Shown here: one piece after another, positions 10,144-19,833 of the stretch | Layout of the letters: every line of letters begins with the position of its first letter | Numbering within the stretch: position 1 is the first letter of the stretch | NCBI RefSeq assembly: GCF_003253995.1 | Contig: NZ_QKZL01000001.1 | Span: 186,001 to 250,000 of the forward strand | DNA: 64,000 nt | Reading direction: 5' to 3' | Source: Palleronia aestuarii | GTDB lineage: Bacteria; Pseudomonadota; Alphaproteobacteria; Rhodobacterales; Rhodobacteraceae | Notes under the pieces: model-generated | What the model saw: the letters and a program-made list of their open reading frames with translations, nothing else | Databases searched by the model: none | Told to the model about the DNA's origin: nothing | Made by a program: the position numbers and the translations under genes

Positions 10144-11136
10144 TCAGGGTCTGTCTGCGTGGAACCCGGCCAGTGCCGTGCTGAAGGTCTCGGGATCGAC
10201 ATTTCCGCCGGAGGCGATCACCACGACCGTTTCGCCCGCGCCTTCCGTTCTGCCGCGCAGGGCCGCGGCGAGGGCGACGGCACCTCCGGGCTCCACCACG
10301 ATCTTGAGATGCAGGAAGGCCAGGGCCATCGCGCGCAGCGCCTCCGCGTCGGAAACGACGAGGCCGGGCCCGCAGAGCCGCTGCATGATCGGGAAGGTCA
10401 GATCTCCCGGAGCGGGCGTGACGATGGCGTCGCAGATGCTTCCCGCGGCGCGCGCGTTGCGCTCGATCCGGCCCGCGGCGAGCGACCGGGTGACGTCGTC
10501 GAATCCCTCCGGCTCCACGGGCCTGGCCCGAAGCGACGACGCATCCGCCTCGAGGGCCAGCGCGATCCCGCTCGTAAGCCCGCCGCCGCCGCAACAGGTC
10601 AGAACGTCGGCCTCGACGCCCTCGGGCAGATCGGCCGCGATCTCCAGCCCGATCGTACCCTGGCCGGCGATCACCTCGGGCTCGTCGTAGGGGCGCACGA
10701 GGACGAACCCCCGCCGTTCGGCGAGATCGGCGCCGATCTCCTCCCGGCTTTCGGTCTCCCGGTCGTAAAGCACGACCTCGGCCCCCATCGCACGGGTGTT
10801 GGCGAGCTTCAGCGCGGGCGCGTCGGCCGGCATGACGATCACGGCCGGCACGCCGAGGCGCCTCGCGGCTTCCGCCACGCCTTGCGCGTGATTGCCGGAG
10901 GAATAGGCCAGCACGCCGCGCTCGCGGACATCCTCGGGCAGGGCGGTCAGGGCCGACAGGGCGCCGCGGAACTTGAAGCTCCCCGTGACCTGCAGGCATT
11001 CGGGCTTCACGAGGATCCGCCGCCCCGCGATCTCGTCGAGGCGTGGAGAGGAGAGAAGGGGCGTACGGCGGGTCTGGCCGTCCAGCCGTCGCGCGGCGGC
11101 GCGGATCGCGTCGATATTCACAGCATCGCCCGCCAT
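10144..11136 (-). CDS. Threonine/serine ammonia-lyase-like PLP enzyme
   Basis: Fold-type II PLP enzyme of 330 residues, related to catabolic threonine dehydratase, serine racemase and hydroxyaspartate dehydratase. The Schiff-base lysine is Lys55 in GSFKFRGA; SSGNHAQG (about 79-86) binds the substrate carboxylate and the CCGGGGLTSG loop (about 176-185) holds the cofactor phosphate. There is no C-terminal ACT domain, so it is not the isoleucine-inhibited biosynthetic IlvA. The ATG at 11136 overlaps the end of the upstream hydrolase by 19 bases, indicating coupled translation. Which beta-hydroxy amino acid it uses cannot be decided from sequence. Confidence 0.82.
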   Translation of the reverse strand: MAGDAVNIDAIRAAARRLDGQTRRTPLLSSPRLDEIAGRRILVKPECLQVTGSFKFRGALSALTALPEDVRERGVLAYSSGNHAQGVAEAARRLGVPAVIVMPADAPALKLANTRAMGAEVVLYDRETESREEIGADLAERRGFVLVRPYDEPEVIAGQGTIGLEIAADLPEGVEADVLTCCGGGGLTSGIALALEADASSLRARPVEPEGFDDVTRSLAAGRIERNARAAGSICDAIVTPAPGDLTFPIMQRLCGPGLVVSDAEALRAMALAFLHLKIVVEPGGAVALAAALRGRTEGAGETVVVIASGGNVDPETFSTALAGFHADRP

Positions 11137-11939
11137 TTCGCGATCACGTCGAGCGCTTCCGGCTCGTCGAGGAACGGGACATGCCCGCGGCCCGGCACCT
11201 CCGCCACGATCATGTCCGGACGCCGCTCGCACATCTTGGCAAGCGTTTCGGAGCTCAGGAGGTCCGAGTTCGAGCCCCGGATGACGGCAAGCGGCAATTC
11301 GGAAGCCGCATCGAACCACGGCCAGAGGTCGAGCGGGGCCGTGTCCGGATCGGGCTCTACGACGGTTTGCGCGAGAGCGGGGTCGTAGTTGATCGCGAGG
11401 CCCTCCGGGGCCTCCACGTAGTGCTTCTCGACTTCCTCGACCCAGCGGCTTTCCGGTACGCCTTCGAACCCGGCCATCAGGCCGGCACGGGCCGCTACGG
11501 CTTCCTTCCGGTTCGCATGGCCCGGATTGCGCCCCACGTAGGACCGGATCGCGGCCATTCCTTCGGGCGCGATCTCCGGACCGATATCGACGAGGCAGAT
11601 GCCCGCCAGCCGGTCCTTCGCCATCGCGGCCATCAGGAGCGCGATGAGCCCGCCGCGGGACGTTCCGATGACGGCTGCGCGGTCGAGACCGAGATGATCG
11701 AGAAGTTCCACGACGTCGCGGCTTTCAACCGGGATCGTGTAGCTTTCGGGAGCGCCCCAGTCCGACTTGCCGCGTCCGCGGTAATCGAGCGCGATCTTGC
11801 GCGCATCCGCCAGATGCGGCCAGAGATAGTCGAAATCCGTGCTGTTGCGCGTCAGACCCGACAGGCAGAGGATCGGCGTGCCCGTCCCCTCGTCGCGGTA
11901 ATGCAGGCGGAGCCCGTCGGAGGTCGTGAAATCTGCCAT
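11118..11939 (-). CDS. Alpha/beta hydrolase
   Basis: Alpha/beta-hydrolase of 273 residues, function unknown. The N-terminal half has the oxyanion region LCLSGLTRNSTDF, the strand-turn LDYRGRGKSD and the nucleophile elbow GTSRGG with Ser94. The C-terminal histidine is in GRGHVPFLDEP. The start ATG 11939 gives MADFTTSDGLRLHYRDEG, which aligns with the family; an upstream extension crosses non-coding sequence. First gene of a leftward three-gene unit with the PLP ammonia-lyase and the PcaD-like hydrolase. A role in degrading an ester or lactone whose product feeds the lyase is conceivable but unproven. Confidence 0.8.
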   Translation of the reverse strand: MADFTTSDGLRLHYRDEGTGTPILCLSGLTRNSTDFDYLWPHLADARKIALDYRGRGKSDWGAPESYTIPVESRDVVELLDHLGLDRAAVIGTSRGGLIALLMAAMAKDRLAGICLVDIGPEIAPEGMAAIRSYVGRNPGHANRKEAVAARAGLMAGFEGVPESRWVEEVEKHYVEAPEGLAINYDPALAQTVVEPDPDTAPLDLWPWFDAASELPLAVIRGSNSDLLSSETLAKMCERRPDMIVAEVPGRGHVPFLDEPEALDVIAKWRAML

Positions 11940-12162
11940 CGATGCCCTCGTCATTCGGAATATGCAGAGTGGCACGAGGCGACGGACGGAGACAAGCGCG
12001 AGAAAGCCGGAGGATTTCTTGTCCGACCGGCTTGTCGATGAAGGAATCTGGGTATCCGGGTTTACATCGTCGTGATCGACCCCACGTGGTGAGGCGAGCA
12101 CGGAAGCACCCGCCGAGATTGGCGGCCTTTCAAACCAAGTTTTCCCTACGAAAGGACACAGC

Positions 12163-12591
12163 ATGAGCCAGGTGAAACCAGGCGACACCATCCGTATGCA
12201 CTACTCGGGCAGCCTCTCCGACGGCACGACCTTCGATTCGAGCCAGGGCCGCGATCCGCTGGAATTCACCGTGGGCTCAGGCCAGATCATTCCCGGCCTC
12301 GACAGCGCCGTGACCGGCATGTCCGTGGGCGACGAGAAGACCGTCAAGGTCTCCCCTGAGGAAGCGTATGGCGCGCGTGACCCCGGTCGGGTTCAGGCCG
12401 TCCCGCGGGAGCAGATCCCCGCCGACATTCCTGTCGATCCGGGCACGCAACTGCAGATGCAGACCCCCGATGGGCAGACGATGCCGGTGATGGTCGCCGC
12501 GTCCAACGACACCGAGGTGACGCTCGACGCGAACCACCCGCTCGCCGGTCAGGAACTGACCTTCGATGTCGAGCTCGTTGAGATCAAGTAA
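12163..12591 (+). CDS. FKBP-type peptidyl-prolyl isomerase, SlyD-like
   Basis: Peptidyl-prolyl cis-trans isomerase of 142 residues with an FKBP domain that carries an inserted IF (chaperone-like) flap as in SlyD/FkpB proteins. Seen: MHYSGSLSDGTTFDSS at the N-terminus, IIPGLDSAVTGMSVGDEKT, EEAYGARDP, and a C-terminal NHPLAGQELTFDVELVEIK. There is no signal peptide, so it should be cytosolic, and no His-rich metal tail of the E. coli SlyD kind. It is monocistronic, followed by a strong terminator. Confidence 0.9.
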   Translation: MSQVKPGDTIRMHYSGSLSDGTTFDSSQGRDPLEFTVGSGQIIPGLDSAVTGMSVGDEKTVKVSPEEAYGARDPGRVQAVPREQIPADIPVDPGTQLQMQTPDGQTMPVMVAASNDTEVTLDANHPLAGQELTFDVELVEIK

Positions 12592-12614
12592 GGCGTTTCG
12601 CCTGTCCCGAGACG

Positions 12615-12649
12615 AAAGAGCCGCTGGTGCGCATCCGGCGGCTCTTTTT
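12615..12649 (+). terminator. Rho-independent terminator after the FKBP gene
   Basis: A perfect ten-base-pair stem, AAAGAGCCGC with GCGGCTCTTT, and a 13-base loop is followed by a run of T. The A tract on the left side means it can also work for the convergent fabI transcript. Confidence 0.9.
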
Positions 12650-12675
12650 CGTTCCGGCGAGTGTATCGGTCGCGC

Positions 12676-13464
12676 TCAGAGGTTCTCCGATTGCGGCATG
12701 CCGAGGACGTGGTAGCCGCCATCAACTCGGATGATCTCTCCGGTCGTGCAGGCGCCGGCCTCCGAGGCGAGGTAGACCGCCGTGCCGCCGATCGCCGCAA
12801 GCGTGGCATTCTTGCGCATCGGGGCGTTCTGATCGGTATGTTTGAAGGTCTTCCGCGCACCGCCGATGGCCGCGCCCGCCAGCGTCTTCATGGGGCCGGG
12901 CGAGATCGCGTTGACCCTTATCCCGTCGGGACCGAGGTCGTTCGCGAGATAGCGCACCGCCGATTCGAGGGCCGCCTTCGCCACGCCCATCACGTTGTAG
13001 AAGGGGGTGACCCGGTTCGACCCCTGGTAGGTCATGGTGAGGATGGTCCCGCCCTCGGGCATCAGGTCCGACGCGCGGCGTGCCACGTCGATGAGCGAAT
13101 AGCACGAGATAGACAGCGAATGTCGGAAGTTCTCCCGCGTCGTGTTGATGAACCGTCCCTTCAACTCCTCCTTCGAGGAATAGGCGATCGCGTGTACGAT
13201 GAAGTCGAGGCTGCCCCAGCGATCCTTCAGCGTCGCGAAGGCCGCGTCCATCGAGGCGTCGTCGGTCACGTCGACATCGAGCAGGAGATCGCTGCCGAGC
13301 GAGGTCGCGAGCGGCTCGACGCGCTTGCCGAAATGCTCGCCCTGGTAGGAGAAGGCGAGTTCCGCCCCTTCGGCGGCCATGGCCTTGGCGATGCCCCAGG
13401 CGATCGAGTGATCGTTGGCCACGCCCATGATGAGACCGCGCTTGCCCGTCAAAAGATCGGCCAT
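12676..13464 (-). CDS. fabI: Enoyl-[acyl-carrier-protein] reductase (NADH)
   Basis: Last step of each fatty acid elongation round: reduces trans-2-enoyl-ACP with NADH. 262 residues, short-chain dehydrogenase fold with the FabI pattern: nucleotide loop GVANDHSIAWGIA (about 14-26), catalytic Tyr156 and Lys163 in FYNVMGVAK, at the same numbers as in E. coli FabI, and Tyr146 nearby. Third gene of the leftward fabA-fabB-fabI operon, starting four bases after the fabB stop. This set serves the anaerobic pathway of unsaturated fatty acid synthesis. Confidence 0.96.
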   Translation of the reverse strand: MADLLTGKRGLIMGVANDHSIAWGIAKAMAAEGAELAFSYQGEHFGKRVEPLATSLGSDLLLDVDVTDDASMDAAFATLKDRWGSLDFIVHAIAYSSKEELKGRFINTTRENFRHSLSISCYSLIDVARRASDLMPEGGTILTMTYQGSNRVTPFYNVMGVAKAALESAVRYLANDLGPDGIRVNAISPGPMKTLAGAAIGGARKTFKHTDQNAPMRKNATLAAIGGTAVYLASEAGACTTGEIIRVDGGYHVLGMPQSENL

Positions 13465-13468
13465 GCCG

Positions 13469-14692
13469 TCACTCCCTGAATTTGCTCATGAGCATCGAGC
13501 CATTGGTGCCGCCGAACCCGAACGAGTTCGTCATGACGGTATCGAGTCCCGCCGTCTCGACGAGCGACGTGGCGATCTCGCCCTCCCGGATCTCCGGGTC
13601 GAGCGTCTCGACGTTGATCGAGGGGGCTATGAAATCGTGTTCCAGCATCAGGAGGCAATAGATCGCCTCCTGCGCGCCGGCGGCACCCTGGGAATGGCCG
13701 GTCATCGACTTCGTGGAACTGATCGGCGGCGCGGTGTCGCCGAAGACGCGACGGACGGCCTGTACCTCACCCACGTCGCCCACGGGCGTGGAGGTGCCGT
13801 GCGCGTTGATGTAGCCGATGCGCGCGGGATCGAAATCCTTGAGCGCCTGCCGCATGGCCCGCTCCCCGCCTTCGCCCGAAGGGGCGACCATGTCGTGCCC
13901 GTCCGACGTCGCGCCGAAGCCCGTGACCTCGGCGTAGATGCGTGCGCCCCTCGCCCGGGCGTGGTCGAGATCCTCGAGCACGACCATGCCGCCGCCGCCC
14001 GCGATCACGAACCCGTCGCGATCGGCGTCGAAGGCGCGGCTCGCCCGTTCCGGCGTGTCGTTGTAGCGGGAACTCATCGCGCCCATCGCGTCGAAGAGGC
14101 ACGACAGCGTCCAGTCGAGCTCCTCACCGCCGCCCGCGAACATCACGTCCTGCTGCCCGAGCGCTACCTGCTGCGCGGCCATGCCGATGCAGTGGAGCGA
14201 GGTCGAGCAGGCAGAGGTGATCGAGAAGTTCATCCCCTTGATCTTGAACGCGGTCGAAAGGTTCGCGCTGACCGTCGAGGACATGCATTTCGGCACCGCG
14301 AAGGGGCCGATCCGCTTCGGGCTGCCCTTCTCGAGCACGGTCTGGTGGGCGGCGAGCATCGCCGAGGTCGACGGTCCGCCCGAGCCCGCGATGAGGCCCG
14401 TCGCGGGATTGGAGACCACCGCCTCCGGCAGGCCGGCATCGGCGATGGCCTGGCTCATCGCGATATGGGCATAGGCGGCGCCCGGCCCCATGAAGCGAAG
14501 CGTGCGCTTGTCGACATGGTCGGAGACGTCGATCTTGAGTGTCCCCGCGACACGGCTGCGGAATCCGTGTTCGGCCATCTCTTCGGAGGCCTCGATACCC
14601 GATTTGCCCGCCTTCAGGGCCGCCGTGACCTCGGCTGCGGAATTTCCGATGGGCGAGACGATACCCAGCCCGGTGATGACGACGCGGCGCAT
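13469..14692 (-). CDS. fabB: 3-oxoacyl-ACP synthase I
   Basis: Condensing enzyme that elongates cis-3-decenoyl-ACP and later intermediates. 407 residues. The nucleophile is Cys162 in [12 protein letters not shown]; the two histidines sit in [11 protein letters not shown] and [10 protein letters not shown], the C-H-H triad of KAS I/II. Its location directly behind fabA, rather than with fabD/fabG, supports KAS I. Middle gene of the operon, 23 bases from fabA. Confidence 0.95.
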   Translation of the reverse strand: MRRVVITGLGIVSPIGNSAAEVTAALKAGKSGIEASEEMAEHGFRSRVAGTLKIDVSDHVDKRTLRFMGPGAAYAHIAMSQAIADAGLPEAVVSNPATGLIAGSGGPSTSAMLAAHQTVLEKGSPKRIGPFAVPKCMSSTVSANLSTAFKIKGMNFSITSACSTSLHCIGMAAQQVALGQQDVMFAGGGEELDWTLSCLFDAMGAMSSRYNDTPERASRAFDADRDGFVIAGGGGMVVLEDLDHARARGARIYAEVTGFGATSDGHDMVAPSGEGGERAMRQALKDFDPARIGYINAHGTSTPVGDVGEVQAVRRVFGDTAPPISSTKSMTGHSQGAAGAQEAIYCLLMLEHDFIAPSINVETLDPEIREGEIATSLVETAGLDTVMTNSFGFGGTNGSMLMSKFRE

Positions 14693-14715
14693 CGCGCTCC
14701 CCCTCGATTGGCCGG

Positions 14716-15225
14716 TCAGCTCTCCGAGAGAGCGACCTTCATGTCCTTGACCTGATAGATCAGCTCGCCGTCGGCGTGGACGGTTCCGTCCGCGACGCCC
14801 ATCGTCAACCGGCGCGACTGCACCGCCTTGGTGAAGTCGACGTTGTAGACGAGGCGCTCGCGGTCGGGACGGACCATGCCGGTAAGCTTAACCTCGCCCA
14901 CGCCCAGGGCGTAGCCGCGCCCCGTCCAGCCCCGCCAGCCCAGATTGAAGCCGGTAAGCTGCCACAGTCCGTCGAGGCCGAGGCACCCCGGCATGATCGG
15001 GTTGCCCGGGAAGTGGCAGTCGAAGAACCACAGATCGGGCCGGATGTCGAACTCCGCCACGACATGGCCCTTGCCGTTCGCGCCACCGTCCGAAGAGATG
15101 TCGGTGATCCTGTCCATCATCAGCATCGGCGGCAACGGAAGCTGCGCATTTCCATGCCCGAAGAGCTCACCACGCGCACAGCGCAGAAGATCTTCGCGGT
15201 CGAATTGCTTGGGATAAGTGCTCAA
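14716..15225 (-). CDS. fabA: 3-hydroxydecanoyl-ACP dehydratase/isomerase
   Basis: Dehydrates 3-hydroxydecanoyl-ACP and isomerises trans-2 to cis-3-decenoyl-ACP, the branch point to unsaturated fatty acids. 169 residues, hot-dog fold. The catalytic pair is His71 in [14 protein letters not shown] and Asp85 in [10 protein letters not shown], matching His70/Asp84 of E. coli FabA. First gene of fabA-fabB-fabI. The 152 bases to the divergent irr gene should hold both promoters; I see no clear iron-control box there. Confidence 0.97.
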   Translation of the reverse strand: MSTYPKQFDREDLLRCARGELFGHGNAQLPLPPMLMMDRITDISSDGGANGKGHVVAEFDIRPDLWFFDCHFPGNPIMPGCLGLDGLWQLTGFNLGWRGWTGRGYALGVGEVKLTGMVRPDRERLVYNVDFTKAVQSRRLTMGVADGTVHADGELIYQVKDMKVALSES

Positions 15226-15377
15226 TGTCCCGGCCCCCCGGCCGTCGTTTCCTCACGTCGGCTTTATCGGGGGGGTGTATCATCGCCGTCCGCGCGGGCG
15301 CAAGGCCGGGGCTGACGCTCCGCCTCATTGGGGAATCCCGATTGAAATTCAGGGCCGAAACCCGATATAGCTTTCCC

Positions 15378-15815
15378 ATGACCGGGGTTGATCCGACAAT
15401 GTCGCAAGACGATCTGGCGCGGTGCACCGCGTGGCTGACGGGCGCGAACTTGCGCCCGACGCGGCAGCGTCTGGCGCTCGCCGCTCTTCTCGTCGGCGAT
15501 GGCGAGCACCGCCACGTCACGGCGGAAAGCCTCCATGCCTCCAGTTGCGCGGCAGGCCATTCCGTGTCGCTCGCCACCGTCTACAACACGCTGCGGGCCT
15601 TCTGCGAGGCTGGCCTCATGCAGGAGGTAACGGTCGAGGGGTCCAAGACCTATTTCGATACGCGGATGGACGACCATCCCCACTTCTATTGGGAAGATAC
15701 CGGAAGGCTGGTCGACGCGCCGAAGGAGGAACTCGAGATCTCCCGGCTGCCGTCGGCCCCGCCGGGCGCCGAGATCGCTTCTGTCGACGTCGTTTTGCGC
15801 TTGCGACGGAAGTGA
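15378..15815 (+). CDS. irr: Fur family transcriptional regulator, Irr-type
   Basis: Iron response regulator of the Fur superfamily, which in Rhizobiales and Rhodobacterales controls iron and heme genes according to heme status. 145 residues from ATG 15378, or 138 from ATG 15399 (MSQDDLARC). The winged helix holds LRPTRQRLALAALL and SVSLATVYNTLRAF; the dimerisation half has the HPHFYWE motif with HxH, typical of Irr. The zinc-binding CxxC pairs of true Fur are absent. Divergent from fabA. The function in this organism is inferred from the family. Confidence 0.85.
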   Translation: MTGVDPTMSQDDLARCTAWLTGANLRPTRQRLALAALLVGDGEHRHVTAESLHASSCAAGHSVSLATVYNTLRAFCEAGLMQEVTVEGSKTYFDTRMDDHPHFYWEDTGRLVDAPKEELEISRLPSAPPGAEIASVDVVLRLRRK

Positions 15816-16056
15816 CTGAGCGTCGGCCGAATGGCTGACTCCCTTGTTATCCCGTCCGGTCGATCTCGATGCATTCTCGAATCGTGTCCGATCGAGCGCC
15901 GCGCGCGACATGGTAAAGGATACGTATCCGGCACTGTCCGCCTCGCAGCCCCGCACTGTCCCGCGTACGGCGCGAATTCGCGCAGAACTTTAAGAAAATA
16001 TTGATTGCCAGCGGCGCCGTGATATGGGCTCGCCATTACTTCTTCTGGGGAAAACC

Positions 16057-16725
16057 ATGTATCGTACTATTATCGCCGGCCTGTTGGCCGCCACCGCCAC
16101 CGTCGGCGCCGCCGGCGCCGCGACGACGACGCTCACGTCGTCCGATTTCGCCTACAATAACAACGATGCGAGCTTTCAGCCCCTCTATTCCGTCGTCATC
16201 AGCGACGAGAAGGTCGCGGGCCAGATCACGTTCGACATCACGATCGACACCACGAACGGGCCGACCGCCGATCTCGCGGGCTTCGCCTTCAATTCCGCGC
16301 TGACCGGTCTCACGTCGGACGACATCATCGGCACGTCGATCACGAACTTCACCGCCAGCACCGACACCGTCCGCAAGGACAAGTGCGAGGGCAAGCAATC
16401 GGGCGGCTGCAACTTCGCCGGATCGGGGTCGACGTTCGACTATCTGTTCGGCTTCGGCAAGGCCGGAGCGGCCGGCGGAAACGTCACTGAGCTTTCGTTC
16501 GGCATCACCACTGGCGCCACGCTCGCTCAGGCGATGTTCGACACGATCGGCATCCGGACCCAGAACACGAACGGAACCGACGGAAGCACCAAGGACGTCG
16601 GCACCGTCGGCGAGATCGACGAGATCGTCGATGTCGCGCCGGTCCCGCTGCCGGCCGGGGGCCTGCTTCTCGTGACCGGTCTCGGCGCTTTCGCGGCGAT
16701 GCGCCGCGGTCGTCGCAAGGCCTGA
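16057..16725 (+). CDS. VPLPA-CTERM sorting domain-containing protein
   Basis: Predicted exported surface protein of 222 residues, otherwise unknown. It has a signal peptide ([21 protein letters not shown], cut near residue 21), a Gly/Thr/Asp-rich body, and a C-terminal sorting tail: VPLPAGG, a hydrophobic helix, then a basic end RRGRRKA. Such tails are substrates of exosortases (VPLPA-specific XrtD in this group). The ATG at 16057 follows a TGGGG ribosome site. It is monocistronic with its own terminator. A second protein of this class lies in the prophage at 54265. Confidence 0.85.
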   Translation: MYRTIIAGLLAATATVGAAGAATTTLTSSDFAYNNNDASFQPLYSVVISDEKVAGQITFDITIDTTNGPTADLAGFAFNSALTGLTSDDIIGTSITNFTASTDTVRKDKCEGKQSGGCNFAGSGSTFDYLFGFGKAGAAGGNVTELSFGITTGATLAQAMFDTIGIRTQNTNGTDGSTKDVGTVGEIDEIVDVAPVPLPAGGLLLVTGLGAFAAMRRGRRKA

Positions 16726-16732
16726 ATGCAAT

Positions 16733-16758
16733 GCCCGCCCCCGACGGGGCGGGCGTTT
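16733..16758 (+). terminator. Rho-independent terminator after the VPLPA-CTERM gene
   Basis: Nine-base-pair GC-rich stem (GCCCGCCCC with GGGGCGGGC) with a four-base loop, followed by GTTTCC. The T run is short, but the stem is very stable. Confidence 0.75.
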
Positions 16759-16861
16759 CCCCTGGGGCCGGGGCCCCCCGGTCCTGTCGGGCGGATGTTG
16801 CGAAGCAGGCGCGTGTCGTCTAGACGGCCGCGGTATCACCGCAGCGTCGGGAGTGTCCGTC

Positions 16862-18190
16862 ATGACGATCGCGCGCAAGCTCTACATCAAGACCTATGGC
16901 TGTCAGATGAACGTCTACGACAGCGAGCGAATGGCCGAAGCGCTCGGCGGGCAGGGCTATGTCGAGACGACGACGCCCGACGATGCCGACATGATCCTGC
17001 TGAACACCTGCCATATCCGCGAGAAGGCCGCCGAGAAGGTCTATTCCGAACTCGGACGGTTCCGGAGTTTGAAGGCCGAACGGCCCGATCTCAAGATCGG
17101 CGTCGCGGGCTGCGTCGCGCAGGCGGAAGGTGAGGAAATCCTGCGTCGCCAGCCGCTCGTCGATCTCGTCGTCGGTCCGCAGAGCTATCACCGTCTGCCC
17201 GAACTCGCGGAGAAGGCCCGGAACGGCGCGCGTGCGCTCGACACCGACTTCCCCGAGCAGGACAAGTTCGACCATCTCTCCGCGCGTCCGAAGGCCCGGC
17301 GTGGCCCGTCCGCCTTCCTGACCGTGCAGGAAGGGTGCGACAAGTTCTGCGCCTTCTGCGTCGTGCCCTATACCCGCGGCGCGGAAGTCAGCCGTCCCGC
17401 GGAGCGCGTCATTGCCGAGACGCGAGACCTCGTGGAGCGGGGCGTGCGCGAGATCACGCTCCTGGGGCAGAACGTGAACGCCTATCACGGCCATCCGGGC
17501 GGTCTCGCTGGCCTTGTCCGTGCGCTCTCTGCAATCGACGGTCTCGCGCGCATCCGCTACACGACGAGCCATCCGAACGATATGGACGACGCGCTCATCG
17601 CCGCGCATGGCGAGGTGCCCGAGCTCATGCCCTATCTCCACTTACCGGTGCAATCGGGCAGTGACCGGGTCCTGAAGGCGATGAACCGTAAGCACAACGC
17701 GGAGGCCTATCTGCGCCTCGTCGAGCGTATCCGCGCGGCGCGGCCCGACATCCTGCTCTCCGGCGACTTCATCGTGGGCTTTCCGGGCGAGAGCGCAGAG
17801 GATTTCGAGGCCACGCTGGCGCTCGTCGATGCCGTCGAATACGGGCAATGCTATAGCTTCAAGTACTCCCCGCGCCCCGGAACGCCCGCCGCGGAGCGCC
17901 CGCAGGTCCCGGAGGCGGAGAAGGATGAGCGCCTGCAACGCCTCCAGACTCTCCTTCGGACGCAGCAGCGCGCGGTGCAGGACCGGATGGTCGGACGGGA
18001 GACGGATGTCCTCTTCGAGAAGCCGGGCCGGACACCAGGACAGATGGTGGGCAAGTCCGAGCACTTGCACTCGGTCTTCGTGACGGGGCCCGGAATTGCG
18101 CGCGGCGAGTTGCGCCGCGTTCGCATCGCGGAGAGCGCAACGAATTCATTGCGGGGCGAACTTCTGGAACCGATGCACGCGGTGCGTTAG
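16862..18190 (+). CDS. miaB: tRNA-2-methylthio-N6-dimethylallyladenosine synthase
   Basis: Radical SAM methylthiotransferase that thiomethylates i6A37 of tRNAs reading UNN codons. 442 residues from ATG 16862; a GTG three codons upstream is possible, but the ATG is well spaced from a GGGAG site. Domains: MTTase N-terminal domain with Cys14, Cys50 and Cys84 for the auxiliary cluster, radical SAM domain with CDKFCAFC (Cys159, 163, 166), and a C-terminal TRAM domain. It heads a rightward run with phoH, ybeY, corC and lnt, the order common in Alphaproteobacteria. Confidence 0.97.
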   Translation: MTIARKLYIKTYGCQMNVYDSERMAEALGGQGYVETTTPDDADMILLNTCHIREKAAEKVYSELGRFRSLKAERPDLKIGVAGCVAQAEGEEILRRQPLVDLVVGPQSYHRLPELAEKARNGARALDTDFPEQDKFDHLSARPKARRGPSAFLTVQEGCDKFCAFCVVPYTRGAEVSRPAERVIAETRDLVERGVREITLLGQNVNAYHGHPGGLAGLVRALSAIDGLARIRYTTSHPNDMDDALIAAHGEVPELMPYLHLPVQSGSDRVLKAMNRKHNAEAYLRLVERIRAARPDILLSGDFIVGFPGESAEDFEATLALVDAVEYGQCYSFKYSPRPGTPAAERPQVPEAEKDERLQRLQTLLRTQQRAVQDRMVGRETDVLFEKPGRTPGQMVGKSEHLHSVFVTGPGIARGELRRVRIAESATNSLRGELLEPMHAVR

Positions 18191-18272
18191 CATCGCGGCT
18201 ACCGTACTCTTGCGTCCGACGGGAGGTCGGGCCACGATAGCGGCGAAACCCTTTGACGCGACGGAGCAGTGA

Positions 18273-19289
18273 TTGGCCCAACTCCCCGGCTATGGCGCCA
18301 CCCTCGACCCGAATGGCACCGGTCCGACCGAAACGCAGCTGGAATTTCCCGACAACCGTCTCCTCATCGACCTTTGCGGTCAGTATGATGCCAACCTCGC
18401 CCGTGTCGAGCAGCAGCTCGACGTGCAGATCGTGCGGCGCGGCAACCTGCTTTCCGTGATGGGCGAGGCCGCGTCCGTCGCGCGGGCGGCCGAAGTGCTG
18501 CAATCGCTCTACCAGCGACTCGAGGCGGGCAAGAGCATCGAGACGGGCGATATCGACGGCGAAATCCGGATGGGCGGCGTGTCCGACGAGGAGACGCCGG
18601 ACGCTCTCGACCAGATGGAACTCTTCCAGAGTGGCGCGGTCGAGATCAAGACCCGCAAGAAGCTGGTCGAGCCCCGGACGGAGGCGCAGAAGGCCTATGT
18701 CCGGTCCCTCTTCGCCAAGGAGCTCGCCTTCGGCATCGGGCCCGCGGGCACCGGCAAGACCTATCTCGCCGTGGCCGTCGGCGTGAACATGTTCATCCAG
18801 GGCCATGTCGACCGCATTGTCCTAAGCCGTCCGGCGGTGGAAGCGGGCGAACGCCTAGGCTTCCTTCCGGGTGACATGAAGGACAAGGTCGACCCCTACA
18901 TGCAGCCGCTCTACGACGCGCTGAACGATTTCCTGCCGGGCAAGATGGCCGCGAAGCTCATGGAGGAGAAGCGGATCGAGATCGCGCCGCTCGCCTTCAT
19001 GCGCGGACGTACGCTCTCGAACGCCTTCGTGGTCCTCGACGAGGCGCAGAACGCGACCGGCATGCAGATGAAGATGTTCCTCACCCGCCTGGGCGAGGGC
19101 TCGCGCATGGTGATCACGGGCGACCGCACGCAGGTCGATCTGCCGCGGGGTCAGGTGAGCGGGCTGTCGGAGGCCGAACGTTTGCTGAAGGGAATCGACC
19201 GGATCGGGTTCAACTATTTCACCGCCGCGGACGTCGTCCGCCATCCGCTCGTCGCCCGGATCATCGAGGCCTACGAGCGGGATGGCTGA
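18273..19289 (+). CDS. phoH: PhoH family ATPase
   Basis: Cytosolic P-loop ATPase of the PhoH/YbeZ group, 338 residues, linked to RNA metabolism and ribosome maturation with its neighbour YbeY. Walker A is GPAGTGKT at 156-163 and Walker B is FVVLDEAQN; a KH-like region precedes the ATPase. The start is TTG 18273, preceded by GGAG at good spacing; no in-frame ATG fits. Twelve bases separate it from ybeY. Confidence 0.95.
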   Translation: MAQLPGYGATLDPNGTGPTETQLEFPDNRLLIDLCGQYDANLARVEQQLDVQIVRRGNLLSVMGEAASVARAAEVLQSLYQRLEAGKSIETGDIDGEIRMGGVSDEETPDALDQMELFQSGAVEIKTRKKLVEPRTEAQKAYVRSLFAKELAFGIGPAGTGKTYLAVAVGVNMFIQGHVDRIVLSRPAVEAGERLGFLPGDMKDKVDPYMQPLYDALNDFLPGKMAAKLMEEKRIEIAPLAFMRGRTLSNAFVVLDEAQNATGMQMKMFLTRLGEGSRMVITGDRTQVDLPRGQVSGLSEAERLLKGIDRIGFNYFTAADVVRHPLVARIIEAYERDG

Positions 19290-19301
19290 TCCCCAACCCC
19301 G

Positions 19302-19811
19302 ATGAGTTCCGTGAGCGTCGAGACGATGATCGAGGCGAAGGGCTGGGCGGAATGCGGACTGCCCGGGATCGCCGATCGAGCCGCACTGGCCGTTCTGGGT
19401 TACCTGAAGCTCGACGGACCGTTCGAGATTGCGCTCCTCGGCTGTGACGACGAGCGTATCGCCGCGCTGAATGCAGAGTTCCGCACCAGGCCGCGTCCGA
19501 CCAACGTGCTTTCCTGGCCGTCGGAGGATCGCGCCGCCGCTCGCGATGGCGACAGACCGCCGGCACCGGACGGGTCCGATCCCGAGCTCGGCGACATCGC
19601 GATCGCGTTCGAGACCTGCGCTCGGGAGGCGGTGGCGGCGGGCGTGCCGCTCGCCCAGCACGCCACGCATCTCGTGGTCCACGCCGTGCTGCATCTCCTG
19701 GGCTACGACCACGAGCGGCCGGGCGATGCGGAGTTGATGGAAGGCACCGAGGTCGAGATACTTGCGCAACTGGGGTATCCGGATCCATATACCGTCGCGA
19801 GCGACGCATGA
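19302..19811 (+). CDS. ybeY: Endoribonuclease YbeY
   Basis: Single-strand RNase with a bound zinc, used in 16S rRNA 3' processing and ribosome quality control. 169 residues. The metal motif HAVLHLLGYDH gives His127, His131 and His137. The region RPTNVLSWP is typical of the family; the insertion around residues 76-95 (Asp/Pro rich) is a little longer than in E. coli. It sits between phoH and corC as usual. Confidence 0.95.
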   Translation: MSSVSVETMIEAKGWAECGLPGIADRAALAVLGYLKLDGPFEIALLGCDDERIAALNAEFRTRPRPTNVLSWPSEDRAAARDGDRPPAPDGSDPELGDIAIAFETCAREAVAAGVPLAQHATHLVVHAVLHLLGYDHERPGDAELMEGTEVEILAQLGYPDPYTVASDA

Positions 19812-19833
19812 TGTCCTGCAATGGAAAGGTGAG

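Noticed and set aside
6763-11388. An open frame of 1541 codons on the + strand
   Set aside because: It runs antisense through several well-supported leftward genes (deacetylase to hydrolases), is Arg/Pro/Gly/His-rich as expected for GC-rich shadow frames and has no recognisable domain.
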